A program made the translations under genes and the position numbers. This document shows positions 25,351-33,130 of a stretch of 64,000 nucleotides of DNA, piece after piece (positions within the stretch are counted from its first letter, which is position 1; each line of letters opens with the position of its first letter). The DNA is from Chryseobacterium piperi (lineage in GTDB: Bacteria; Bacteroidota; Bacteroidia; Flavobacteriales; Weeksellaceae), in the NCBI RefSeq assembly GCF_002285635.2, contig NZ_CP023049.2, forward strand, positions 2,232,001 to 2,296,000, given 5' to 3'. The notes under the pieces are model-generated. The model did no database searches. It worked only from the letters and a program-made list of their open reading frames with translations, and was not told the DNA's origin.

Positions 25351-26250
25351 ATGTCAAATATTGGACTTATCATAGAAGAAAAAGCAGCAGATATAGGAAA
25401 TTTTTTAGTGGGAAGACTTTTGCCTTTCCGTGAAAAAAGAGCAGTCGGCCCTTTTGTTTTTATAGATCATATGGGACCATCCGAATTAAAAGATTATCAA
25501 AACCTGGATGTTCCACCTCATCCACATATCGGATTATCCACTTTAACTTACCTCCTTGAAGGATCTATATTCCATCGGGATAGTATCGGGAGCGCTATGG
25601 AAATAAAACCAGGAGCTGTTAACTGGATGACTGCCGGAAAAGGGGTTGTGCATTCAGAAAGGACTCCTGAATATTTAAGAGATACCGATAAAAGGCTTCA
25701 CGGCTTTCAGATATGGGTAGGTCTTCCCAAAGATCTGGAACAAAGTGAGCCTACATTCCATCATACGGAAGCAGATGAACTTCCAACCTGGGAGGAAGGA
25801 GATGTACATTATAAGTTAATTGCAGGAGAAGCATTCAGCAGAACATCTCCGGTTCCTGTACATAGTAAATTATTCTTCATTGAAATTAAAACTAAAACTG
25901 CACAAAAAATAAGTATCGGCAAGGACTTATATGGTGAAGCAGCTATGTATGTCTTAGACGGAACAGTGAATATAGAAGGCAATACTTATGGTTCGAAACA
26001 GCTTTTAATAGCTAAAGACACCCAACTTTGCGAGTTTGAAATGAGCGAAAACGCAACAGTTTATCTTTTTGGAGGAGAGCCGTTCGATGAGGAGCGCTTT
26101 ATATTCTGGAACTTTGTGAACTCAGATAAAGAATTATTGGAACAGGCAAAAGTGAATTGGAACGATCAGAACCATGATGCTTTTCCTTTAGTTCCGGAAG
26201 ATGATCAGGAATATGTCCCGCTTCCCAAAGCAATTCTAAACAGAAAATAA
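25351..26250 (+). CDS. Pirin family protein (second copy)
   Basis: A 299-residue bicupin with the metal-binding PPHPHIGLSTLTYLLEGS and HRDS, and GVVHSERTPEYL supplying the remaining ligands, and the late GGEPFDEERFIFWNFV motif. It differs widely from the first pirin (23843), which suggests two ancestral subfamilies, not a recent duplication. It leads a tightly packed cluster with an FMN reductase 28 bp downstream, which supports a redox or stress role. Confidence 0.92.
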   Translation: MSNIGLIIEEKAADIGNFLVGRLLPFREKRAVGPFVFIDHMGPSELKDYQNLDVPPHPHIGLSTLTYLLEGSIFHRDSIGSAMEIKPGAVNWMTAGKGVVHSERTPEYLRDTDKRLHGFQIWVGLPKDLEQSEPTFHHTEADELPTWEEGDVHYKLIAGEAFSRTSPVPVHSKLFFIEIKTKTAQKISIGKDLYGEAAMYVLDGTVNIEGNTYGSKQLLIAKDTQLCEFEMSENATVYLFGGEPFDEERFIFWNFVNSDKELLEQAKVNWNDQNHDAFPLVPEDDQEYVPLPKAILNRK

Positions 26251-26278
26251 CCACTTAAGGTAACTATTAAAATAAACC

Positions 26279-26812
26279 ATGAAAGTATTAGCATTTGCAG
26301 GAAGCTCCTCTTCCACTTCCATCAACAGGGAGCTGGTAAAATTTGTGCTGAAAAGTTTTCCGGATGAGGATATTAATTTAATTGACCTTAATGATTACAC
26401 CATGCCCATTTTTTCTGTAGACCTTGAAAAAAAAGGATTTCCTGAGGAAGCCCATCAGTTTTTAAAAAGGATAGAAGAATGTGATATCATTATCTGTTCT
26501 CTTGCTGAACACAATAGATCATACAGCGCTGCATTTAAGAATATTTTTGACTGGTCGTCCAGAATTAATGTCAAGGTCTTCCAGAATAAACCCATGCTTC
26601 TTATGAGTACTTCTCCGGGAGGCTATGGCGGAGGCAATGTCATGAATACTGCAAAAACATTCTTTCCTCAATTTGCTGCGGAAGTGAAAGATACTTTTTC
26701 CTTACCAAAGTTTTACGAAAATTTTGATTTGGAAAACGGAATTATTAATCCTGATATGCTTAAAGAGCTTAATGAAAAAATAGAAAACTTCAAAAATCAG
26801 ATTAAAGCCTAA
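26279..26812 (+). CDS. NADPH-dependent FMN reductase (flavodoxin-like)
   Basis: A 177-residue flavodoxin-fold protein starting MKVLAFAGSSSSTSINRELV (FMN phosphate loop), with ICSLAEHNRSYSAAFKNIFDW and the MLLMSTSPGGYGG loop of the SsuE/chromate-reductase group. Such enzymes reduce FMN, quinones or azo compounds with NAD(P)H. Its stop codon overlaps the next start by one base (TAATG), so translation is coupled. Confidence 0.92.
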   Translation: MKVLAFAGSSSSTSINRELVKFVLKSFPDEDINLIDLNDYTMPIFSVDLEKKGFPEEAHQFLKRIEECDIIICSLAEHNRSYSAAFKNIFDWSSRINVKVFQNKPMLLMSTSPGGYGGGNVMNTAKTFFPQFAAEVKDTFSLPKFYENFDLENGIINPDMLKELNEKIENFKNQIKA

Positions 26813-27411
26813 TGACAAAAGGAAGACTGGAAGCTTTCAGTGATGGTGTTTTAGCAATTATCATCACCATAATGGTTCTTGAACTCAAGGTTCCGGAAGG
26901 GAATAGTTGGGCAAGTCTGAAGCCTATTCTTCCAAAACTTTTGGCTTATATTTTCAGTTTTATTTATGTCGGAATCTATTGGAATAATCACCATCACCTC
27001 TTTCAGGCTGCTAAAAGAATTAACGGAACCATTCTATGGGCAAATCTGCATTTACTTTTCTGGCTCTCTTTAATGCCTATTGCGACGGAATGGATCGGAA
27101 CCACTAATTTTGCCAAAAATCCTGTTGCTGCTTATGGAATAGGATTGATTATGTGTGCTATTGCATATACCATTCTGGAAAATTTAATTGTTAAATGCGA
27201 AGGCGAGAATTCAAGACTAAAAGAGGCTATACACGCTAAGTTTAAAGAATATATTTCTATTATATTTTATATTTTAGGGATAGCCACTTCATTTTTTTAT
27301 CCTTATATTGCTATCTGTTTTTATTATATAGTTGCTCTTATATGGCTTATTCCGGATAGAAGAATCGAAAAATTATTAAAAGAAGAAGATAATGGAAACA
27401 CACGAATATAA
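26812..27411 (+). CDS. TMEM175/DUF1211 family membrane protein
   Basis: A 199-residue membrane protein beginning TKGRLEAFSDGVLAIIITIMV, which holds the RxxxFSD motif of the TMEM175 family, followed by about five more hydrophobic segments. Bacterial TMEM175 proteins form potassium-permeable channels lacking the canonical selectivity filter. It overlaps both neighbours in the cluster (1 base upstream, 20 bases downstream), so coexpression is certain if the operon is transcribed. Confidence 0.9.
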   Translation: MTKGRLEAFSDGVLAIIITIMVLELKVPEGNSWASLKPILPKLLAYIFSFIYVGIYWNNHHHLFQAAKRINGTILWANLHLLFWLSLMPIATEWIGTTNFAKNPVAAYGIGLIMCAIAYTILENLIVKCEGENSRLKEAIHAKFKEYISIIFYILGIATSFFYPYIAICFYYIVALIWLIPDRRIEKLLKEEDNGNTRI

Positions 27412-27610
27412 TAACGGAAATATTACCGTGATCTGGATGCCTAAAAAATGTATCCACTCTGGTATCTGTGTGAAAATGCTGCCTCAGGTTTACAATCCTA
27501 AGGACCGGCCTTGGATAAAAGCCGAGAATGCAACAGCACAGGAACTTAAAAATCAAATCGAAAATTGTCCTTCAGGGGCGCTAACTTACAAATTCAATAC
27601 TGAACAATAA
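27392..27610 (+). CDS. YjdI-type [4Fe-4S] mono-cluster protein
   Basis: A 72-residue protein of the divergent 4Fe-4S ferredoxin family: the cysteines of KKCIHSGICVKMLP and the late ENCPSGAL are the visible cluster ligands. E. coli has this gene (yjdI) next to a small GNAT gene (yjdJ), and here too a GNAT gene lies two genes downstream. Its start lies inside the TMEM175 gene and its stop overlaps the osmC start by one base. Confidence 0.9.
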   Translation: METHEYNNGNITVIWMPKKCIHSGICVKMLPQVYNPKDRPWIKAENATAQELKNQIENCPSGALTYKFNTEQ

Positions 27611-28008
27611 TGGGGGTAACGGTAAAAGCAAGTTTAGGAAAAACAAAATATTATACGGAAGTAACCGCTGGTGAAAACAAAATCATCACGGATGAACCTG
27701 TAGACCTGGGAGGGCAAAATAAAGGATTCAATCCTTTTGAAATTCTGGCCACTTCTCTGGCAAGCTGTACAGCAGCTACTTTAAGAATGTATATTGACCG
27801 AAAAGGATGGGATATTGAAAACATTAATGTAGAAGTCAATCTGGATAACTTTCCACTCACTAAAAGAGCTATTTTCGAAAGAGCCATCAGCTTTGAAGGA
27901 ACAGATCTGGATGAAGATCAGCTTAAAAGACTTCATGCTATTGCAGACGCCTGCCCTATCCATAAAATTTTAAATAACGATATAGAAATACTAACCAAAT
28001 TCTCATAA
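27610..28008 (+). CDS. OsmC family peroxiredoxin-like protein
   Basis: A 132-residue OsmC/YhfA-like protein with the two redox cysteines in ATSLASCTAATLRMY and DACPIHKIL. OsmC/Ohr proteins reduce organic hydroperoxides or act as thiol peroxidases in stress. It sits in a translationally overlapped cluster with FMN reductase and YjdI, pointing to a shared redox-defence task. Confidence 0.92.
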   Translation: MGVTVKASLGKTKYYTEVTAGENKIITDEPVDLGGQNKGFNPFEILATSLASCTAATLRMYIDRKGWDIENINVEVNLDNFPLTKRAIFERAISFEGTDLDEDQLKRLHAIADACPIHKILNNDIEILTKFS

Positions 28009-28009
28009 T

Positions 28010-28294
28010 ATGACAGAAGTAAAACAAAACAACGACGAAAAACACGGAAGTTTTGAGGCTTTCATAGACGGAAACCACGCAGGCCTGATGACTTATACCT
28101 GGGCTGGAGAAGGGAGATTCATTATAGATCATACAGAAGTAGAGGAAGCATACAACGGGAAAGGCGTTGGTAAGGAAATGGTTTTAGCGGCGGTAGACTT
28201 CGCAAGAAAAGAAGGCAAAAAAATAATTGCTCTTTGTCCTTTTGCGAAAGCTACTTTCCAGAAAAACGAAGATCTACAGGACGTCCTGGTCTAG
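28010..28294 (+). CDS. GNAT-like N-acetyltransferase (YjdJ type), second copy
   Basis: A 94-residue short GNAT protein; YNGKGVGKEMVLAAVDFA is the acetyl-CoA loop and IALCPFAKATFQK the conserved cysteine/proline strand. Its ATG lies two bases after the osmC stop, making it the last gene of the cluster, before a terminator. It is the counterpart of the yjdJ gene that accompanies yjdI in E. coli and resembles the copy at 24826. Confidence 0.9.
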   Translation: MTEVKQNNDEKHGSFEAFIDGNHAGLMTYTWAGEGRFIIDHTEVEEAYNGKGVGKEMVLAAVDFARKEGKKIIALCPFAKATFQKNEDLQDVLV

Positions 28295-28316
28295 TTGACA
28301 CAAGAAAAAATTACAG

Positions 28317-28355
28317 AAAAACCTTTCAGGCTAAATACCTGGAAGGTTTTTTCTT
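28317..28355 (+). terminator. Terminator of the pirin-GNAT cluster
   Basis: ACCTTTCAGG-ctaaata-CCTGGAAGGT followed by TTTTTCTTTTTTC. Confidence 0.85.
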
Positions 28356-28409
28356 TTTTCATCAGACCATAAAAAAAGTATATTTGTAAAATTTTAATTC
28401 AAGAAAAAT

Positions 28410-29849
28410 ATGTCTCCAGTTATATTACTGTCCATTATCATTGTGTATTTCGCGCTACTTCTTTGGGTAGCTTATAAAACAGGTAAAGGAAGTGACAATG
28501 AGAGTTTCTTTATTGGAAACCGAAAAAGTAATTGGATGCTTGTTGCATTTGGAATGATAGGAACTTCTCTTTCAGGAGTTACTTTCGTCAGTGTTCCCGG
28601 CGCAGTGGGAAAAGATAGTTTTTCTTATTTGCAGATTACTGTAGGGTATCTTATCGGTTATATTATTATCGCTTATGTATTACTGCCTTTATATTACCGT
28701 CTGAAACTAACTTCCATTTATGGCTATCTTCAACAGAGAATGGGCCAGCTTTCTTATAAATCAGGAGCATGGATTTTTATTGTCTCAAGATTAGTCGGGG
28801 CAACTGCCAGGCTATATCTGGTTGTAAACATTCTCCAGGTTGCGATCCTGGACAGTTTAGGAGTCCCTTTTATTGTAACTACTTTAGTTATTCTCTTCAT
28901 GATCATCCTGTATACGTATGAAGGTGGAGTAAAAACGATTGTATGGACGGATACATTACAAACTTCCTGCATGCTTTTAGGACTGATTATCTGTACTGTT
29001 TATATGCTTAATCATTTAGGTCTGAATGTTGGAGAAAGCCTTACAGCTATGCAGTCAAAAGGATACACTAAAATCTTTGATTTCGATCCGAACCAGAAAA
29101 GCTTTTTCATTAAGCAGGTTTTAGCAGGTGCTTTTATCACGATAACCATGACGGGAATTGATCAGGAAATGATGCAGAAAAGCCTTTCCGTAACCAGGCT
29201 GAAAGATTCTCAGAAAAATATGGTGAGCTTAGGATTTATTCTTTTAGGGGTTATTTCTTTATTCTTATATATGGGAGGTCTTCTTCATTTGTATGGTGCT
29301 GAACAAAATGTTGCCAGCTCTGGAGATCAACTTTTCCCTGATATTGCATTGAATCATATGCCCGGATTTATTTCAATCATTTTTATTATCGCTTTAATTT
29401 CAGCGTTATTTCCGAGTGCAGATGGTGCGATGACGGCGCTTACCTCTTCGTTATGCATTGATGTTTTCGGAATGAAGGAAAAGAAAGAATGGAATGAGCA
29501 GAAAAAAGAACGTTTCAGAAAAAATGTTCACCTCATCGTAGCCCTTTCTTTTTTAGTCATGGTGGTCATTTTTAAAATGATTAATGACAACTCTATGATC
29601 GGTTTAATTCTGAAATTGGCAGGGTTCACCTATGGACCTCTGTTAGGGCTTTTTGCTTTTGGAATTTTCACAAAATACAAAGTCAAAGACAAGCTGGTTC
29701 CATATATTTGTATTGCAGCACCTGTAATTTCCTTTTTTATAGATAAATACCAGGAAAACATTTTCGGAGAATTTAAAATCGGTTTGGAATTACTGATCAT
29801 TAATGGATTGCTAACTTTTATTGGCTTATGGCTGATCAGAAAAAAATAA
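28410..29849 (+). CDS. Sodium/solute symporter (SSS family)
   Basis: A 479-residue inner-membrane protein with about 13 hydrophobic segments; the N-terminal GKGSDNESFFIGNRKSNW and GMIGTSLSGVTFVSVPG and the inner TGIDQEMMQKSLSV segments are characteristic of SSS transporters. SSS proteins bring sugars, amino acids, sialic acid or vitamins in with sodium. The substrate cannot be told from sequence alone. The gene is monocistronic. Confidence 0.92.
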   Translation: MSPVILLSIIIVYFALLLWVAYKTGKGSDNESFFIGNRKSNWMLVAFGMIGTSLSGVTFVSVPGAVGKDSFSYLQITVGYLIGYIIIAYVLLPLYYRLKLTSIYGYLQQRMGQLSYKSGAWIFIVSRLVGATARLYLVVNILQVAILDSLGVPFIVTTLVILFMIILYTYEGGVKTIVWTDTLQTSCMLLGLIICTVYMLNHLGLNVGESLTAMQSKGYTKIFDFDPNQKSFFIKQVLAGAFITITMTGIDQEMMQKSLSVTRLKDSQKNMVSLGFILLGVISLFLYMGGLLHLYGAEQNVASSGDQLFPDIALNHMPGFISIIFIIALISALFPSADGAMTALTSSLCIDVFGMKEKKEWNEQKKERFRKNVHLIVALSFLVMVVIFKMINDNSMIGLILKLAGFTYGPLLGLFAFGIFTKYKVKDKLVPYICIAAPVISFFIDKYQENIFGEFKIGLELLIINGLLTFIGLWLIRKK

Positions 29850-30090
29850 CATCAACTACCCCTATTCAATAGGATTTAAGCTCAATAAATGAAACCTATT
29901 TCATAAGTAAAACGAGTGGTGAGTATATAATAAAATTAATTTTTAGAATGATTCATAAAAGATTAATAATATGATCACTGAGTTTTAAGATCCTTTATCA
30001 GAGGCTGTTAAAAGCAATAAAATCTTTAAATAATTCAAAATCCGGGGGTTTCGTCCGGATTTTACATTTCGCTAAGCCGTTAAAAAATTG

Positions 30091-30098
30091 TAAATTTG
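30091..30098 (+). promoter_or_regulatory. -7 promoter element of the transketolase operon
   Basis: TAAATTTG fits TAnnTTTG, 21 bp before the ATG at 30120; it overlaps and rules out a GTG start at 30096. Confidence 0.55.
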
Positions 30099-30119
30099 TG
30101 TGTAAATAAATCAGATATA

Positions 30120-30971
30120 ATGAGTAAAAGTATTGAAGAGCTAAAATCTCTTGCTACACAAATCAGAAGAGACATTTTAAGAATGGTTCATGCTGTTAAT
30201 TCAGGACACCCGGGCGGAAGTTTAGGATGTACGGAGTTCTTCACAGCACTTTACGGAAAAGTAATGAACTATCATCTTCCTTTCACTATGGAAGGTAAAA
30301 ATGAAGATCATTTTTATCTTTCAAATGGTCATATTTCACCGGTTTTCTATTCTACTTTAGCCAGATTTGGCTTTTTTCCGGTAGAAGAATTAAAGACTTT
30401 CAGAAAATTGAATTCAAGATTACAAGGTCACCCGACTACTCACGAGGGCTTACCTGGTATTCGTGTTGCTTCAGGATCTTTGGGTCAGGGACTTTCAGTA
30501 GCTATTGGTGCTGCTTTAGGAAAAAAACTGGATGGTGATCAATCATTGGTGTACTCTCTTCACGGAGATGGTGAGCTACAGGAAGGACAGATTTGGGAAG
30601 CTTTGATGTTTGCTGCAGCTAAGAAAGTTGATAATATCATTTCAACAATCGATTATAACGGACGTCAAATAGATGGTGATACGGATGATGTATTAAGTTT
30701 AGGAGATCTACATGCTAAATTAGCGGCATTCGGATGGATCGTTTTAGAAGAGAAAAACGGTAATGATCTTGAAGCGGTAATTCATATTCTGGAAAGAGCA
30801 AAAGCTGAAACAGGAAAAGGAAAACCTGTAGCAATCATGCTGCATACAGAAATGGGTTCCGGAGTAGATTATATGATGGGAAGCCACGCTTGGCATGGTA
30901 AAGCTCCTAATGATGAGCAGTTGGAAGCAGCATTTAAACAACTTTATCTGGAAGCTCCGGCAGACTACTAA
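30120..30971 (+). CDS. Transketolase, N-terminal subunit
   Basis: A 283-residue protein covering the thiamine diphosphate-binding half of transketolase: SGHPGGSLGCTEFF (catalytic His), LQGHPTTHEGLPGIR, and the GDG...N cofactor motif GDGELQEGQIWEALMFAA to DYNGRQ. The partner half is encoded 94 bp downstream. Split transketolases are normal in many Bacteroidota and archaea; together the two form the active enzyme of the non-oxidative pentose phosphate pathway. The ATG at 30120 was chosen because the promoter covers the upstream alternative. Confidence 0.95.
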   Translation: MSKSIEELKSLATQIRRDILRMVHAVNSGHPGGSLGCTEFFTALYGKVMNYHLPFTMEGKNEDHFYLSNGHISPVFYSTLARFGFFPVEELKTFRKLNSRLQGHPTTHEGLPGIRVASGSLGQGLSVAIGAALGKKLDGDQSLVYSLHGDGELQEGQIWEALMFAAAKKVDNIISTIDYNGRQIDGDTDDVLSLGDLHAKLAAFGWIVLEEKNGNDLEAVIHILERAKAETGKGKPVAIMLHTEMGSGVDYMMGSHAWHGKAPNDEQLEAAFKQLYLEAPADY

Positions 30972-31065
30972 TCAATGATGGATAAATGATTTCTTAATTT
31001 TATTTAATCATTTAGTCATTCATTATCATTTATGATTTATCAACAATCAAACATTCTAGTAAAAA

Positions 31066-32013
31066 ATGAAATATACATATACAGAAAAAAAAGATACACG
31101 TTCAGGATTCGGTGCAGGATTAGCTGAGCTTGCTGACAAGAATCCAAATGTAGTAGCACTTTGTGCGGATCTTATTGGTTCTTTGAAGATGGAAAAATTC
31201 ATTGAAAAAGCACCTGAGAGATTCTTCCAGGTAGGAATTGCAGAAGCTAACATGATTGGTATAGCTGCAGGTCTTAGCATCACAGGAAAAATTCCTTTTA
31301 CAGGAACCTTTGCTAATTTTTCTACTTCCAGAGTCTATGACCAGATTCGTCAGTCTGTAGCTTATTCCGGTAAAAATGTAAAAATCTGTGCTTCTCACGC
31401 TGGTCTTACTCTTGGAGAAGATGGAGCTACACACCAGGTATTGGAAGATATCGGTATGATGAAAATGCTTCCGGGAATGACTGTGATCAATCCTTGTGAT
31501 TACAATCAGACAAAAGCAGCTACTATTGCTATTGCTGATTTTGAAGGACCTGTATATTTAAGATTCGGAAGACCTACAGTTCCTGTATTTATTCCTGAAG
31601 ATATGCCTTTTGAAATCGGTAAAGGAATTCTTTTACAAGAAGGTAAGGATGTAACCATTGTTGCAACAGGACATTTGGTTTGGGAGTCTCTTGTAGCAGC
31701 AGATGAGCTTGAAAAAGAAGGTATTTCTTGTGAGGTGATCAATATCCATACGATCAAACCTTTGGACGAAGAGATCATCTTAAAATCAGTTGAGAAAACA
31801 GGAAAAATCGTTACAGCTGAAGAGCATAACTATTTAGGTGGTTTAGGAGAGTCTATTGCCGGAATGTTGGCAAGAAGAAGACCTACCAGACAAGAATTCG
31901 TAGCGGTAAATGACAGTTTCGGAGAATCTGCTACTCCTGCTGAACTGATGAAGAAATATAAAATTGACGCTGCAGCTGTAAAAGAAGCGGTTAAAAGGAT
32001 TTTAGAGAAGTAA
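31066..32013 (+). CDS. Transketolase, C-terminal subunit
   Basis: A 315-residue protein with the pyrimidine-binding domain (FFQVGIAEANMIGIAAGLS with the cofactor-activating Glu, GTFANFSTSRVYDQIRQSV, ASHAGLTLGEDGATHQ) and the C-terminal transketolase domain (VTAEEHNYLGGLGESIAG, DSFGESATP). It completes the split transketolase begun at 30120. A terminator follows directly. Confidence 0.95.
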   Translation: MKYTYTEKKDTRSGFGAGLAELADKNPNVVALCADLIGSLKMEKFIEKAPERFFQVGIAEANMIGIAAGLSITGKIPFTGTFANFSTSRVYDQIRQSVAYSGKNVKICASHAGLTLGEDGATHQVLEDIGMMKMLPGMTVINPCDYNQTKAATIAIADFEGPVYLRFGRPTVPVFIPEDMPFEIGKGILLQEGKDVTIVATGHLVWESLVAADELEKEGISCEVINIHTIKPLDEEIILKSVEKTGKIVTAEEHNYLGGLGESIAGMLARRRPTRQEFVAVNDSFGESATPAELMKKYKIDAAAVKEAVKRILEK

Positions 32014-32033
32014 TCAATCTTACTATATATAAT

Positions 32034-32060
32034 AAAAGCATCCCAATGGGATGCTTTTTT
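32034..32060. terminator. Bidirectional terminator after transketolase and the convergent NTF2-like gene
   Basis: AAAGCATCCC-aat-GGGATGCTTTTTT; the 3' flank reaches the stop of the convergent gene. Confidence 0.85.
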
Positions 32061-32062
32061 GA

Positions 32063-32482
32063 TTATACACCTTTGAACTTTCGTTCTTCTTCTTTTATCG
32101 GAAGATCATTAATGCTTGCATATCTTTTCTTCATCAGACCATTCTCATCAAATTCCCAGTTTTCATTTCCATAAGCTCTGAACCAATCTCCATTTTCTCT
32201 CTGATATTCATATTCAAAGCGAACTGCGATGCGGTTATCAGTGTGTGCCCAATATTCTTTTCTGAGTTTATAGTTCAATTCTTTAGCCCATTTTTCACGA
32301 AGAAATTCAACAATTTCTTCTCTTCCATTAATAAACCTATCTCTGTTTCTCCATTCACTGTCTACAGTATAAGCTTTGGACACTCTTTCAGGATCCTGGC
32401 TGTTCCAGGCATCTTCTGCCATCTGAATTTTTTCTTTCGCCGTTTCAAGAGTAAAAGGCGGAAGCGGATGTTTCTGTTCCAT
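32063..32482 (-). CDS. DUF1348/NTF2-like family protein
   Basis: A 139-residue cytosolic protein of the nuclear-transport-factor-2-like fold: [25 protein letters not shown], then [12 protein letters not shown] and [10 protein letters not shown] are typical of DUF1348. Members are snoal-like small proteins of unknown activity that often sit next to TetR regulators of detoxification genes. Here the tetR gene ends 2 bp upstream, so it is likely the regulator's target. Confidence 0.88.
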   Translation of the reverse strand: MEQKHPLPPFTLETAKEKIQMAEDAWNSQDPERVSKAYTVDSEWRNRDRFINGREEIVEFLREKWAKELNYKLRKEYWAHTDNRIAVRFEYEYQRENGDWFRAYGNENWEFDENGLMKKRYASINDLPIKEEERKFKGV

Positions 32483-32484
32483 TT

Positions 32485-33012
32485 TTATTGTATTAAATTG
32501 GTGATAAGTCTTTTTGATACTTCTATTAATTCATTTGATCTGAACATTTGGCTTTCTATAATACTGCTTTCGAAAAGCAGGTAAACATGATCAGATAGTT
32601 CCTGATTATTTAGCAGTTCCAAAAAATAGCTTCGTAAATCTGATTTATGATTTTGAATAACTGCTAATATTTTCTGATTATCCATTGGAATTTCGGATAA
32701 GGTATTAAGAAAGCTACAGCCCCTGAAATCCTCCTTTTTGTTCATAAAGATCAGGAAGTCAAAAGATGCAATTACTTTGGAATTCACCCTCGTTTCTGAC
32801 GCTGTAAAGCTATTTAGCGCATTAAACCAATAGGTATGTCTGGCATTAAGAAACTCTACACACAAATCTTCCTTAGACTTAAAATATTGGTAAAAGCTTG
32901 CCTTCGCAACATTTGCTTCTGAAATAATCTGATTAATCCCTGTAGTATTATATCCTTGTGTTGAAAATAATCTTAATGCAGTTTCTATAATTCTTTGCTT
33001 TGGAGACGTCAT
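32485..33012 (-). CDS. TetR/AcrR family transcriptional regulator
   Basis: A 175-residue repressor with an N-terminal helix-turn-helix ([28 protein letters not shown], residues about 20-47) and a C-terminal ligand-binding region with a single cysteine ([12 protein letters not shown]). A perfect 22-bp palindrome lies 41 bp upstream of its start and overlaps the -33 region, which predicts autorepression and joint control of the DUF1348 gene. The inducer is unknown. Confidence 0.92.
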   Translation of the reverse strand: MTSPKQRIIETALRLFSTQGYNTTGINQIISEANVAKASFYQYFKSKEDLCVEFLNARHTYWFNALNSFTASETRVNSKVIASFDFLIFMNKKEDFRGCSFLNTLSEIPMDNQKILAVIQNHKSDLRSYFLELLNNQELSDHVYLLFESSIIESQMFRSNELIEVSKRLITNLIQ

Positions 33013-33030
33013 TGCCGGTATTTAATAATA

Positions 33031-33038
33031 CAAAGTTA
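33031..33038 (-). promoter_or_regulatory. -7 element of the tetR promoter
   Basis: On the minus strand the sequence is TAACTTTG (TAnnTTTG). The expected -33 position, about 19 bp upstream, falls inside the palindromic operator (TCTG near 33058-33061). Confidence 0.6.
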
Positions 33039-33052
33039 TCATAATTTTCAAT

Positions 33053-33074
33053 ACAGACAGACAAGTCTGTCTGT
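33053..33074. promoter_or_regulatory. Palindromic operator of the TetR-type regulator
   Basis: ACAGACAGAC-aa-GTCTGTCTGT is a perfect inverted repeat of 22 bp covering the -33 region of the tetR promoter. The length and position fit a TetR dimer-pair operator; binding is inferred. Confidence 0.75.
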
Positions 33075-33130
33075 TATTTTCAAAAAAAGTTTTATTCCTA
33101 TTCTGTTTACATATAAAAAGGACAATAAAA

